From Sepioteuthis lessoniana (taxonomy: Eukaryota; Mollusca; Cephalopoda; Myopsida; Loliginidae): a DNA stretch of 64,000 nt. Position numbers and translations under genes: made by a program. Position 1 is the stretch's first letter, and every line of letters begins with the position of its first letter. Of this stretch, positions 1 through 11,479 are shown one piece after another. The notes under the pieces are model-generated. The model was not told the origin of the DNA, did not search any database, and worked only from the letters and a program-made list of their open reading frames with translations. Location of the stretch: assembly GCA_963585895.1 (NCBI GenBank), contig OY757912.1, positions 86,452,099 through 86,516,098 on the forward strand. The letters are read 5' to 3'.

Positions 1-103
1 CTGAATTGTTTGAAATAGAAGTTTATATGTATAAAAATGCATTTGGCATTAAATTACCTGCAATTGTTGATATGACATAAAACCAAACCAAACCAAACCA
101 AAC
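1..103 (+). repeat. Family A SINE-like element, 3' end only
   Basis: The piece shows the family A tail: a GCATTAAAT motif, then GTTGATATGACATAAAA, then a run of AACCA units. The 5' part lies outside the window. A family D fragment follows immediately. Confidence 0.7.
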
Positions 104-104
104 T

Positions 105-205
105 AGCTATGTTTTAAATAGTACCACTACTGCCCTTTTACAATTAGGATTTTGGCATTAAATAACCCACAAAGGCTGAAATGCTATTAAATAGAGAAAC
201 AAAAT
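105..205 (+). repeat. Family D SINE fragment (3' half)
   Basis: It matches the D core and tail: AGCTATG..TTAAATAGTACCACTACTG, then GGCATTAAATAACCCACAAA and a degraded ATGCTATTAAA tail. It starts inside D exactly where the A tail stops, so A may have landed in this D copy. Confidence 0.65.
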
Positions 206-890
206 CAAATTTATTTAAAGCGTGTATGTATTTTTATTTCAGTAATTTTTTTGAGGAACTTTATTTTACTTTTAGTATAAGGTTTGTAGTATTGCATACA
301 CATAGTATTTTAATTGCTTGGACTAGTACAAGCCTGGTATGATTGATATCTATATAGTTCCGTTGATATAAATATATCACGACTTTGATATTTAATTTTG
401 CTATCAGTCAGGTTGTACATTTTTATAAAAAGAAGAAAAATCCTTTTATTTTTTAAAGTCATGGAAACTTCATGATTTCAGATGGGAAATTCTGATTAGT
501 TGAAATATTGTAATATCAGTAAATTGGTTTGGTTTATTCGTTTGTTGGTTTATCAACCCTTTACGGGTTATCTAATTCCAAAGATTTATTCATTTATAAT
601 CTTAACAATTTACATTTTTTCATGTCTACACGATTTAAGCATCAAAAACAAAATGTAATACTGCGTAAATAAAAAAAGATAAAAACACCCCCCAAAACAA
701 AACAAAACAGGTACCAGTAATAAAATTAATTATAATTGCAAAATATGAATTACTTGGGTGAATCAAACGTTTTGCAATATTTTAGTAGCCCATGATAGTT
801 TACGGAGCAGACATCACGTTAACAAAGCAATTCAAGCTGAGGTAGTTACTTGCTGTATTTAGTAGTATCGTGGCAGTTGGTGCGCTGACA
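206..890. other. AT-rich stretch, only a SINE tail fragment recognised
   Basis: At about 524-592 a minus-strand A/D tail is visible (GGTTTGGTTTATTCG..GGTTTATCAACC..GGGTTAT). The rest is AT-rich with no gene, RNA or repeat that I recognise. Confidence 0.5.
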
Positions 891-986
891 TGTATGTATT
901 GCTTCACCCTATGTATGTATGTATTTATGTATGTATGTATTGCTTCACTCTATGTATGTATGTATGTATGTATGTATGTATGTATT
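891..986. repeat. (TGTA)n microsatellite with a repeated TGCTTCAC interruption
   Basis: Runs of ATGT/TGTA alternate with TGCTTCACYCT, giving a higher-order unit repeated about three times; the last interruption reads TTTTTTCAC. Confidence 0.85.
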
Positions 987-2035
<1,049 letters not shown>

Positions 2036-2433
2036 CACGTTACCGAAATTTGAATTGTTGTGGATTGATATTTATACATTCATCCGCCCTCCTATTTTTT
2101 CTTTGTTCTTTCTGTCTTTGTATATATGTATGTATGTATCTATGTAACCTCTTTTTTTCTCTGTCTCTCTGTCTCTCTCTTTTGCTCTTTCTTTCTCTAC
2201 ATTTTTTAAGAAAAGAGCGCCGGGAATATTTGCACGAATCTAACATATATAGTTATAATGTGTAAGATGTACATTAAATTAAGGCATATAAACGTATAAA
2301 ATTTTATACTTTCTTCTAGATGAAAATTATGTTATGACATCATAGTATCTATCTATCTATCTATCACAGTCTGTTTGCATCCATCTGTATATTCAATTTC
2401 GTCAATTGTAATCAATTTCTCTTTTTCTCACTC

Positions 2434-2437
2434 TCTG

Positions 2438-2508
<71 letters not shown>

Positions 2509-2525
2509 CTCTCTCTCTCTCTCTC
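2434..2525. repeat. (CA)n-(CT)n microsatellite
   Basis: About 70 bases of CA followed by about 20 of CT. Shorter ATCT repeats lie upstream at 2346-2366. Confidence 0.95.
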
Positions 2526-2789
2526 CCTTTCTTCACGCTGTTTATCTTTTATTCTATCGATCCATCAATCTATCCATCTGTTTAGCCCTATTTACTTGTC
2601 TTTGTAAAATCTCGGTAACTTTTCTTGAAGAGTGCTAATCCATAATCTACTCTACGCAAAGGATTCTCGGCGCTGTGCGATCTTACAAGTTCTAAACAAT
2701 CAATAACTTGAAATAGTTTTGTAAAATTCGAAATCCAGACACGATCAATCGACTTAGGTTCGGCTTTTGAGATAAAGCTTTGTTAGAGA

Positions 2790-3003
2790 AACCCTGAATG
2801 AATTCTGTATTCAATAAATAGCCACAAACCAGATGAAAGTTACCTTACAAATGATGTCTGACATGAAAGAAAAAAACACCTGACATGGGTAGGTTGTCTC
2901 TTCGAAGGCAGCACTCGGACTGTTATCGAAGTGGAAGGCCGTTTTATTCTTTAACTTTTTCTACTTTTCTTTGATGAACACGTGTGCAGTGTTTAGGAAA
3001 ATA
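2790..3003 (+). repeat. Dispersed repeat G, copy 1
   Basis: It is similar throughout to 24016-24245: both carry CTGAATGAATTCTG / ATGAATTCTGGATT, then GATGAAAGTTA, ACAAATGATG / GCAAATGAT and a TTTTCTTCTTTG-like segment in the same order. I recognise no protein or tRNA promoter in it. Confidence 0.55.
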
Positions 3004-3008
3004 TGTGT

Positions 3009-3286
3009 ATTTATCCAACCCCTCCGTAAGAGCAGGACGTGACACATGGTCAATTTTTTAAAGCTGAGTTTAACAGGTTTCAATTCAGAGTTTTCCTTCT
3101 CTAAGACCGGTTGCCATACTAAGGTTAAAGAGTTCAGTCTACCTTACTATTTACCCTTAGCTGAAGGGAGAATCATTTCCTATGAGTATTAGCGCTATGT
3201 GAAAGGCTGAAAGCTTCTTCCAGGATTTGAACTCTGTTCGCTGAGGTCATTTCCTACACAGATAACCATTACACAACGAGCGCCTT
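3009..3286 (-). repeat. Family B tRNA-derived SINE, diverged
   Basis: In minus orientation it starts GGCGCTCGTTGTGTAATGGTTAT (A box TTGTGTAATGG), has the B box GAGTTCAAATCCT and the GGTAAATAGTA core. It ends at the GGTTGGATAAATA terminus. Confidence 0.75.
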
Positions 3287-3564
3287 TTTCAGAAAAATAT
3301 AATGATGAATACAAAATATTTTAAGATGTTAGCATTTCAATGGAAGATCTTTTATCCCATTCAACACATTACTAGAATCTTTAAGCGGTCTTCCTGATAC
3401 CAGTTCTTATTTTCTAATAAAGACACTACCATAGAAATGTTAAAATGATTATAATCACCTACGGGATATTCAGAGAATATGTTGACAAGATAGTGAACGT
3501 GTGTAGACCTTTTGGAAGTATAACATTAAAATACTTCCACATAGGTGCTTTTTATTGGTGCCTC

Positions 3565-3925
3565 CCACCAGGAAGGTTTTGTTTCGTTTTATGTCATATC
3601 AACAACCATTGGAAGTTATTCATGTCAAATCTATTTTATACAAATAAACAGTTCTATTTCAATCAATTCAGTTCAGCATAAGTACTCAGTTTAGTTCTAT
3701 TTGACCATAGATAGTATCCTATCAGGTGCTACCACTCCGGGCTGAGTGGACCTGGATGCGATAAAAATAAAGGGGTAGACCGAATTCCGCAAAGCTCCAG
3801 CATTGCCAGGGTCTCACCATCAGATTGTTAAGAGTCATATCTAGGAAACTCATTGGCGGGGGTCTTACCATCTGCAGAGAGGCAGTCAGTGTATTCTGTA
3901 ACCCCCCCCCGACTGGGCTACATAT
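3565..3925 (-). repeat. Family A element
   Basis: Minus-strand copy. The tail (TTTCGTTTTATGTCATATCAAC in plus sense) is at the left. The hairpin-rich head, with CCACTCCGGGCTGAGTGG and a CTGCAGAGAGGCAGTCAGTG segment, is at the right. Confidence 0.7.
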
Positions 3926-4050
3926 GGCAGGATTTCACACAAGGTCTTTTTTATAGTGGGGATTTAGGGAGGGTTGGTCCCACACGAATCGAGACTCGTA
4001 CCCAGTTGATCAATGCTGGTCAAAGGTTTTATGTGAACTATGCAATTTTT
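3926..4050 (-). repeat. Decayed tRNA-derived SINE related to families B/E
   Basis: The plus strand shows CACACAAGGTC, then GGGTTGGTCCCACACG, then AATCGAGACTCGTACCC, the reverse complement of a B-box-like GAGTCTCGATTC. Order and spacing resemble family E at 21.1 kb. Confidence 0.4.
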
Positions 4051-4267
4051 TGCTAAGTCTCCTGGTACGTATGCCAGGTGACTTTGCTGGTCAAAGATTA
4101 ACAATAGGAATCTATGCAAGTCATTAATTCCACCCATCCAATACAAACGCCAGGAATCCCTCCTCTGGAAAACCGGAGTCGAGCAAGCTCATCATGTCAA
4201 TGCTACTCCAACAAAGGTCCACCCTCATAGGTGTTGAGATTTTTTTAATCACCTTGTATTATTAAAT

Positions 4268-4497
4268 ATTTTGGTTTTGTTTTGGTTTAGTTTCTTTGTT
4301 TAATGGCATAACAACCTTCGGGGTTATTTAATGCAAAAGCTATACTTGTAGAAGAGTCATATTAGTACTTAATTTGTCAGATAAGTGGTGTCAGTACCCT
4401 TTCCCGAGAGTATTAGTCCAGAAATGAATGTAATTGCATGAGTGGAGTTCCAACTCACTTACTGCAAATGTCTCAGTCCAGCACGTTAGACAGTACG
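4268..4497 (-). repeat. Family D SINE
   Basis: The minus-strand tail TTTGGTTTAGTTTCTTTGTT and GGCATAACAACC lie left, then the D core; the tRNA-like head is cut at 4487-4498 by the next D copy. Confidence 0.7.
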
Positions 4498-4498
4498 T

Positions 4499-4739
4499 TC
4501 CGTTCGGTTTCTTTGTTTAATGGTATATCAACATTTGTAGGTTATTTAATGCCAAAGCCATTGTCCCAGAAGAACAGTAGTGGTACTATTTAACCCATAG
4601 CTTGGAGGATATGGGGTTTCAACCCTTTCCCAAGGGTATTTGCCCGAAAGTGAACGTAATAGCGCGACTGGAGTACGAACTCGCATACTACGATTCCGCA
4701 GTCCATCGCTTTAACCATTACACAACGAGGACACCCACC
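4499..4739 (-). repeat. Family D SINE inserted in the preceding D copy
   Basis: Near full length. It has tail TTTCTTTGTTTAATGG, core CCCTTTCCCAAGGGTATT and B box GGAGTACGAACTC (plus sense), with the A box near the right end. It is flanked by a perfect 12 bp target duplication, TAGACAGTACGT, at 4487-4498 and 4740-4751. Confidence 0.85.
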
Positions 4740-4757
4740 TAGACAGTACGTCACGAG

Positions 4758-5344
4758 TGTTATATAATTGCGGAAGGATTTTTTTTTATATTATCATTTT
4801 TCGTTTTATATATCTTACCTTTCGGTTTAGTGAGGCTTAGAACCTTTCGGCTTAGTGCATGGGTTAGTTAGGTGCACACATTGAGTGCAGGTGACAATCA
4901 CAGATGTTACAATAAAAACCCCATATAGGAAATGTACTGGAGATATGAATGACGTCATGCCCGGAAGAGATGGGCTGAGATTCTTAGTGATTTTGAATAA
5001 AAGCAGTGAGTTGACATTTGGACTTAGACGAAGCGAGTTGATTTTTCGGACCTGGGCGAGTGAGTTTGTGGACTGCGGGGTGCGCACGCGCGTTGTTTGA
5101 GTTAGTGAGTTGAAAGCTGACGATGGACGAACAGTCAGCAAAGAAAAATTGTGTCTCTCTCTCCTCCCGTCGAAAACCTAAACTTAAAGAAGGTAATAAA
5201 AGTTTCGAACCTGAACTTAGAGGGTCGTCAGTGTTTCGTGTTTTTCGGATTCCTATGCGTATGAACAGTATGAACATTCTATGAACATTGTGAACGTTTT
5301 TACATACCTGTATATTTCACGTATTAATATATGGGTATGTTACA
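4758..5344 (+). mobile_element. Solo LTR-like fossil, type 1
   Basis: It begins TGTTATATAATT and ends GGGTATGTTACA, with a 4 bp duplication CGAG on both sides (4754-4757, 5345-5348). A GGTAATAAAAG polyadenylation-like signal lies near the 3' end. It is clearly homologous to 45700-46222 and 46983-47527. No internal coding region is present, so it is a recombined remnant. Orientation is inferred from the AATAAA. The family is not determined. Confidence 0.65.
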
Positions 5345-5622
5345 CGAGGACCGCTTCTTCGTTTTTCTTAATATTATAATATTAAAATTCTATTTACTGA
5401 GCTGGTTCAACCTCTATAAGTATATTTTTGCTATTATTACATATCTAAATTGCAATTGTTTAATTGGTAAAAATCCTCAATTTCTCAAAATATAGATATT
5501 AATATATGTATATATATATATATATGGAAGAAAATGATGGATTGTAATCCAACAGTTTGTAAAGAAAAAATTTATAACAAGGTAATCCAAGAAAAAGGAG
5601 AGATTTATTGAGAAACAAAGTC

Positions 5623-5660
5623 GACACTATAGCGTTTCGGTTCTCATGAATCATCATCAG
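5623..5660 (-). ncRNA. Hammerhead-type ribozyme core, minus strand
   Basis: Reading the minus strand: CTGATGA (5660-5654), a 15-nt stem II segment (UUC/GAA plus G-C with an AUGA loop), GAAA (5638-5635), then ACGC-TATA-GTGT closing stem III, and the GTC cleavage triplet (5625-5623). The core is complete. Stem I pairing with the flanks is weak, so activity is doubtful. Confidence 0.6.
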
Positions 5661-5924
5661 GAAAAAAGAAAAAACAGAATTATAGGATTTAAACTTTGCC
5701 GAAAACAAGGAATGATTCGAAATCTCTCCATGAACGGATGGAACATGGATTCTGCACAATGTCTCGAATAGGCCAGGTGACGTAGTTTAAAGGAACAAAC
5801 GCTGATTCATTGATCAAACGGCCAATTTTTCTTGTTATACAAATTTTCAAAAGTTTTTATATATTTTTACACTTTTTACAGATCCATCGTTAACTTAACA
5901 TCACTAATATAACCCCTCATAGCC

Positions 5925-5962
5925 CTGATGAGAGTTCAGCAGAACCGAAACGCTATAGTGTC
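5925..5962 (+). ncRNA. Hammerhead-type ribozyme core, plus strand
   Basis: CTGATGA at 5925-5931; stem II G-C plus GUUC/GAAC around an AGCA loop with one bulged A; GAAA at 5947-5950; stem III ACGC/GUGU around UAUA with one G-U pair; cleavage triplet GTC at 5960-5962. Stem I would pair GACUUUGU with the upstream bases imperfectly (5 of 8). The layout is type I (stem I open). Confidence 0.68.
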
Positions 5963-6013
5963 GACTTTGTTTCTTAATAAATTTCTCCTTCTATTTGGAT
6001 TACCTTGTTATCA

Positions 6014-6057
<44 letters not shown>

Positions 6058-6059
6058 AG

Positions 6060-6345
6060 ATTCAACAAATGTTAACACTTATTTAGGAGTACTTTTCTGT
6101 TGTGATTTCAAACAGTCTTCACCTAATCACCATCTCTGTCAACAAATTCTTGGAATCTTTCACAGGTGATGTTAGCACTTCTCTGGTATTAATTTTATCA
6201 GTAAAGCAGGACTTATATTATGCAAGCCACCTGTGGAAGATTTCAATAGGGCGTTAAAAAGGGTGGTGAATAGGTAGAGACTGTTTGAAATCATTATATC
6301 ATGAATATACTGCCAAGGAAGTGTTAAAATTTTCTTGTATAGAAC
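6060..6345 (+). repeat. Dispersed repeat H, copy 1
   Basis: It resembles 25615-25840: shared CAACAAATTCTTGGAATCTTTC / AACAAATTTTTGTAATCTTC, CACAGGTGATG, a GGTGGTGAATAGGTAGA / GATGATGAACAGGTGGA segment and GCCAAGGAAGTGT. The last segment reads like a decayed mariner-type transposase end (RALKRVVNR). TG and AT microsatellites bound it on both sides. Confidence 0.5.
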
Positions 6346-6349
6346 TGTA

Positions 6350-6350
<1 letters not shown>

Positions 6351-6386
<36 letters not shown>

Positions 6387-6712
6387 AGCATTTGTGTGTG
6401 TGTGTATCTATCTATCTATCTATCTGTCTCTGTGTGTGTATGTGTGTGTGTATATATATGTGTGTGTGTGTGTGTGTGTATCTATCTATCTATCTCTGTG
6501 TGTGTATGTGTGTGTATATATATGTATATGTGTGTGTGTGTGCGCGTGAATGTGTGCACGTGCATCTGTACGTGTGTGTGTGTGTGTATCTATCTATCTA
6601 TCTATCTGTCTGTCTCTGTGTGTGTATGTGTGAGTATATATATGTGCGTGTGTGTGTGTGTGTGTATTTATCTTTCTATCTGTCTCCGTGTGTGTGTGTG
6701 TGTGTGTGTGTG

Positions 6713-6752
<40 letters not shown>
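6351..6752. repeat. 400 bp compound microsatellite (TG, ATCT, TA)
   Basis: At least three higher-order units of (TG)n-(TATC)n-(TG)n-(TA)n occur in tandem, ending in about 36 bases of TA. This order repeat suggests block duplication rather than simple slippage. The 145-residue frames here are artefacts. Confidence 0.9.
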
Positions 6753-6755
<3 letters not shown>

Positions 6756-7066
6756 TCTCCCATGGTGGTTGAGCTCTCTGGCGAAGGAATTGCCGGCCGC
6801 CGCTAGCGTAATGCAAAGCTCTTCGAAAGAACTGAGCACTCTGGTAGCCGATAGGGTATAAAAAAAATGTAAAAAAAGGCTGCTGCTGCTGTTTCTAAAA
6901 ATAAAAATACCTTAAAATTCCCTTAGCCAACGTGGTCTGCTTGGTGGACGAGTGGTCTGAAACACAGTCTAAAGTAAAGTTGGACGGGTTTCGATCCCGG
7001 CTTCGAGCGTCCTACGTGTCTAGCCACACTGAAGAGTTCTGATAGAACGAAACAGTCTGTCTGTGG
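6753..7066 (+). repeat. Possible tRNA-derived SINE pieces
   Basis: At 6938-7010 a segment has GGTGGACGAGTGGTCTGAA, then ACGGGTTTCGATCCCGGCTT, resembling A and B boxes of a tRNA-derived head. Its 3' side runs into ACTGAAGAGTTCTGATAGAA. No other copy is seen in this window. Confidence 0.4.
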
Positions 7067-8098
7067 ATGACTCTCTCTCTCTCTCTATATATATATGTGT
7101 GTGTGTGGGTGTGTATATATATATATATATATATAGTGGTGAGTTCGTGGGTTGGGGTTTCTGGGTTCTGTTCCATTTCAGACAAAAGAAAATATCTTAA
7201 AGCAAGTTATTTGTTCTTAAATTTTCTTGGACGCAACGTTCTGATTCGAACCTTCATGGATGATCCTTTTATCTCTTTAATTTTTATCGGATCTTTTGTT
7301 TATATTTTAACTTGTTGATTTAGTTACAGTTTGCTGAAAACATTTTTAATAATGTTACACGAATAAATGAAATAATGTGGCTATTTATTTTGGGTCCATG
7401 GAAATCAGTACGAGAAAAAAAAAAAACGTAAAAAACAAAAGCAACCACAAAAAAAAAAAAAAAATAAAATAAATAGAATAAACCCCCAAAAAACAAACAA
7501 AATAAACCGAAATATTTCTGAGACAAATTTTGGAATGAAAGAATAGAAATAACATTTAAAAAAAGCTCAAATCTGTTTTACTCTACGTTTTTCAAAGAGG
7601 ATATTTTTGTTTCAACATAACTATATTTTGAAAACAGATATTTTGTTGATTATAAAATCAAATGAAGAAAATCTAATTATAAGACATCCGGTTCATAAAG
7701 ATTCGAGTCCATTCTAAATTCTACGCGTGCTTGCTTCTCTGTGTGTTTGTGTGTGTGTCATTATTTCTGTTGAACTAGAAATTGAGGAGTTTACATCAAA
7801 ATATTAAAGGCATCTCGGGCGTTTTAACTATGTAAAAGACACTTGTTTTCAAAAATACTACTGAAAACGGCAAAATATCGTTTTAATTTTTGTAAAATGG
7901 TGAGTTGTCGAGTATTAGCTATGCAAATATGCACAGACACAAAGATTTGTCGTATTGTTTTCAAATGAAATCTGCAGTTGGATGCTAAAATTCTTTTCAT
8001 TCTAAATTATACATATAGTAAATTATATGAAAATATGAGCCCCCGTAACGTTGATGACCTTGAGTCAGCTGTGATATATATATATATATATATATATA
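7067..8098. other. AT-rich stretch with microsatellites, no gene seen
   Basis: CT/TA/TG microsatellite at 7070-7135; A-rich run at 7418-7510; (TA)n at 8073-8098. No repeat family or coding region is recognised between them. Confidence 0.5.
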
Positions 8099-8537
8099 AT
8101 GTTGGATAGGGCTGTAGAATATACCGACTGCATCTCTGCAGAGAGATAAACCAGCTCAACGACTGTCATTCTGATGATGGGACCCCAGTAATGAAGGAGC
8201 CTTAGGGAAATGCGAAATACCCCAACTTCGACTTCGCTTTCAGGTCCACTCTAGTCCGGAGTGGTAGCACCTGACAGGGTCCTATCTATGTGTCGAATAG
8301 AACTAACAATGGATCTGAGTGCAAACAAATGTCTTATGATTAACAGTAAATTGCATTATTCGTGTTAGATTGAAATACTTGAAACCATTTAACTGTGTGC
8401 AAAAGAATGAGCTTAGACTCGTTTAAAAATGTTAGCAACAAAATGTTTATAAATCGTATATATTTAATAGCTAGGTATAAACAGAATTTGTCATTAATGG
8501 CTGATATGCCGTGGAAAACAATAAACCAAACCATATC
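8099..8537 (+). repeat. Family A element, full span
   Basis: Head with GGGCTGTAGAATATACCGACTG and TCCACTCTAGTCCGGAGTGG, one TACTTGAAACCATTTAACTGTG sub-repeat, tail ATTAATGGCTGATATGCC followed by AAACCAAACCA. Directly bordered by (TA)n on the left. Confidence 0.75.
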
Positions 8538-8715
8538 GAAAAAAGAGTTAATTTTTGTACAAGAATCGGCTACAGAAGCTGTGATTCAGGGTCTGTATTT
8601 TTACATTTATTAACTAATTCGGTACTTTCTTTTAGTACGTTTCCGTTTTCATTTTTAAGTTTCTTAGAGATGGTAAGCGATAGTATTTGAATTGCCACGC
8701 AAGGTTTTAAGGATC

Positions 8716-9305
8716 AAAAGTCAACTTGCTCAGTCGGCTAGGACTGTAGAATATACCGACTGCACTTCTGCAAAATGGGTAAGACCCTCCTTCAATGAGT
8801 GTCCCGGATATGACACAAAACAAACGGATGGCGAGGTTCCAGTAATGCTAGAGCTTTGGGGAATAAGGAGCACCCCTTCATTGCCATCGCTCTGGCTCGG
8901 AGTGGTAGCACCAGATAGGGTCCTATATGTGGGTAAAATAGAACTAAACTGCGTACTTATGCTAAACTGAATTGTTTAAAATGGAACTGTTTTTGTATGT
9001 TTGCAATGGAAATGTTTTTTACATTGAAACTGTACTTACGCGAAACTGAATTTTTAAAAATAGAACTGTTTTGATATTTTAACTGCGTAAACAAAATCTC
9101 TACTTATACTAAACAGAGTCGTTTGAATTTGAACTGTTTGAATAAATCGAATAGGTTGAAATAAAAATGTTTTTGACAATTAAACTGCGTACTCATGCTA
9201 AACTGAATTATTTGAACTGAATATTTATATAAAAATGGATTTGGCATTAAATAACCGACAAAGGTTGATATGCCGTAAAACTCACACAACAAACCAACCA
9301 AAACT
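8716..9305 (+). repeat. Family A element, full span
   Basis: Head CAGTCGGCTAGGACTGTAGA, hairpin GTGTCCCGGATATGACAC, then about five ACTGAATTGTTTGAAATAGAA-type sub-repeats, tail GGCATTAAATAACCGACAAA and GGTTGATATGCCGTAAAA with an ACCAA-like end. Confidence 0.8.
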
Positions 9306-9930
9306 CAACACAATTTAAAAAATCATTTCCCTTCTAAATTGTCAAAAATATATTTTTATCCAATTAGATTAATAAATAAACATCAATTTCTTTTTAATTT
9401 AGAGCCTAGCCTAATCTTATGACGAAAGTGATAAAATCGAAGAACCTCCAGTATATAGAGATTACTTTCTATTTCTAATCAACTTTTGTTCCTAATTTCT
9501 TTCGTGTGAAAACCCAACATTCTGTTCCTTCAAGGATGTATTTAATTTCTACATCACTAAATTAATTTTTACCGACCAAAAACCTTTCCTATTTACCCTG
9601 TAGTTACGCTACTACTAATGTTTCTTTGCCTACTGTTGATGATCAGTTCAATTACTGTTAAATAGAAACATATAAACATCCTTTCTCCTCTACATAGTGA
9701 CATACTCACGTAAAGATCTCTTTTCCCATTTAAAACAATATCAGTCTGCAATTAATTTTCTCCTTCTTGATATTATATCGGTGTTTATTAACGCTATAAC
9801 CATTATAACTGACAAGAAAAGACATTGTAGCTTTTGCTGTTTATCAACAAACTCTTCACCGAAATTAAAGAAGTAAGATTTATTGAATTTTTAGAACTTT
9901 ATTTATCTAATAGTTTGCACACTTTTCCGC
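9306..9930. other. AT-rich stretch, nothing recognised
   Basis: No open frame, repeat family or RNA motif stands out on either strand. Confidence 0.5.

Positions 9931-9932
<2 letters not shown>

Positions 9933-9982
<50 letters not shown>
9933..9982. repeat. (AT)n microsatellite
   Basis: About 48 bases of uninterrupted AT. A shorter AT/ATAG run follows at 10188-10218. Confidence 0.95.
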
Positions 9983-9991
<9 letters not shown>

Positions 9992-9992
9992 T

Positions 9993-10189
9993 AGTTGTTC
10001 GGTAGGTTGGTAGGTGTATGTATATTTGTATATTGCTGTAGTTGTGTTTATTGACTGATCGATTTCTATCGCCAATAGAGTGCTTAGTCTAACTAAATTT
10101 GTTTTTCTCTTTACAATTCTGGTCAAACATAAAAGTGATCGAAAATGTCTTGTTTTGTCTTGATTTGATTGCGGTCTTTCATTCGTTGT

Positions 10190-10221
<32 letters not shown>

Positions 10222-10837
10222 GTGCATTTTCTATAGTCCTTTCTCTCGTTTGATATCGACGATCGTGGACTTGAACAAAAAAATCTATAAAACAGTCAGG
10301 GGCCAAATCCAGAGAATAGGACAGTTGAAAGACATGAGCTGTCTCTTACTTCATGCCAAATCCATGAATAAAGAGGAACATAATGTGCTCGTGTGCTATC
10401 GTGGTGCAGCATCCAAATTTTCTGTGTTTAATCTTTTTCAGATCAAGTTTAGAGATGATTACGTTTTCAGAAACATTAATCAAAGAGGCTCGATAAAAAA
10501 AATATATACAAAATGAGTCCTGGTAACCACCCCACAAACATGATTTGCGAGCAAATAGTTTGTAACTAACTTCATTTTAAAACGAGTTGTTTGAGCTCAT
10601 TTGCTTGCACTAACTTAAATGGTTTCAAGTATTGCAATTCATTATTTGCCCACTGTCAAATGTTTTCAAATCTTGCTATTTAACACTTATAAGAATATTT
10701 CATATTGTTCGGACGTGGTTAAAAAGTTTATAGTATTGCTATTTAATAATCATAATTCTATTCCTCCTGTATTCCATTTTCTACGACATAACCATTACAC
10801 TGTATTCCTACGAAGACAGTAAGTAAAAAAGTAATCA
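9993..10837. other. Unassigned stretch
   Basis: An 88-codon plus frame (10250-10516) has no recognisable motif, no supporting frame conservation and ordinary AT-rich composition. Sub-repeats at 10600-10800 (TTTCAAGTATTGCAATTCATTA and similar) look like family A interior on the minus strand. Confidence 0.4.
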
Positions 10838-11395
10838 AGTAAAGTTGGTGACAGGCCATTGGCTTAATGAGGAGAGTGTTTACCAATGGTTCATGAAACC
10901 GGGGTTCAATCCCAGGTCAAGTCATACCAAAGACTCAAAAAATGCTACTTGATCCTATTTACCCAACCCCTCCGCTTGGGCAGGATATGACACAAGGTCA
11001 ATTTTTTTTTTAAGCGGAGTTTAGCAGGTTTGAATTCAGAGTTTTCCTTCTCCTAGACTAGTTGCCTCACCAGGGCTGAAGAACCTAGTCTGCCCTACTA
11101 TTTACCCATAGCTGGAGAGAGAATAATTGGATTCATACCTTTCCCAAGGGTATTAGTGCTATGTGAAATGCAATCAGTCTTGTCCAGGAATTGAACTCGT
11201 ATCGCCGTGTCCATATCCTGTGACGATAACCATTACACCACAGGCACCTCCTAAAAAATGCTACTTGATGCCATCTTGCTTAGCACTAAGCACTCAGCAC
11301 TGTACCGTAAGGATCAAGGGTAAAGTGGAGCATTCCCGGGAATCGAGTAGCGCCCTCTCCTACAACACGGTGAGGTAGCTATTGAAAAAGGAGCC
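10838..11395 (+). repeat. Family C tRNA-derived SINE split by a B insertion
   Basis: The left part (10838-10953) has GGTTCAATCCCAGGTC (B box) and CATACCAAAGACTC; the right part (11253-11395) continues with TGCTTAGCACTAAGCACTCA and GGTAAAGTGGAG to the ACTTTACTTACTT end. The two parts join cleanly if the inserted family B element is removed. Confidence 0.85.
10954..11252 (-). repeat. Family B SINE nested in family C
   Basis: Full-length minus copy: the terminus CCAACCCCTCCGCTTGGGCA at left, A/B box head at right. It is flanked by a perfect 17 bp target duplication, AAAAAATGCTACTTGAT, at 10937-10953 and 11253-11269. Confidence 0.92.
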
Positions 11396-11479
11396 AACTT
11401 TACTTACTTATTTATTCCTACGAAATACATATATTTTGCGCTCAGCTGTTTGATTTCAATTAGCCAATAATAATAATAA

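Larger units (their letters stand above)
5560..6014. repeat. Inverted-repeat element with hammerhead cores, possibly Penelope-like
   Basis: The arms at about 5562-5660 and 5923-6014 are inverted copies of about 90 bp. They share ACGCTATAGTGTCGACTTTG, an AATAAAT motif and TTGGATTACCTTGTTAT at the outer ends. Short (AT)n runs border both sides. Hammerhead motifs are known from Penelope-like retroelement terminal repeats. No reverse transcriptase is visible here, so the family assignment is inference. Confidence 0.6.

Noticed and set aside
6335-6861. Overlapping frames of 69 to 146 codons on both strands
   Set aside because: All are translations of TG/ATCT/TA microsatellite blocks.
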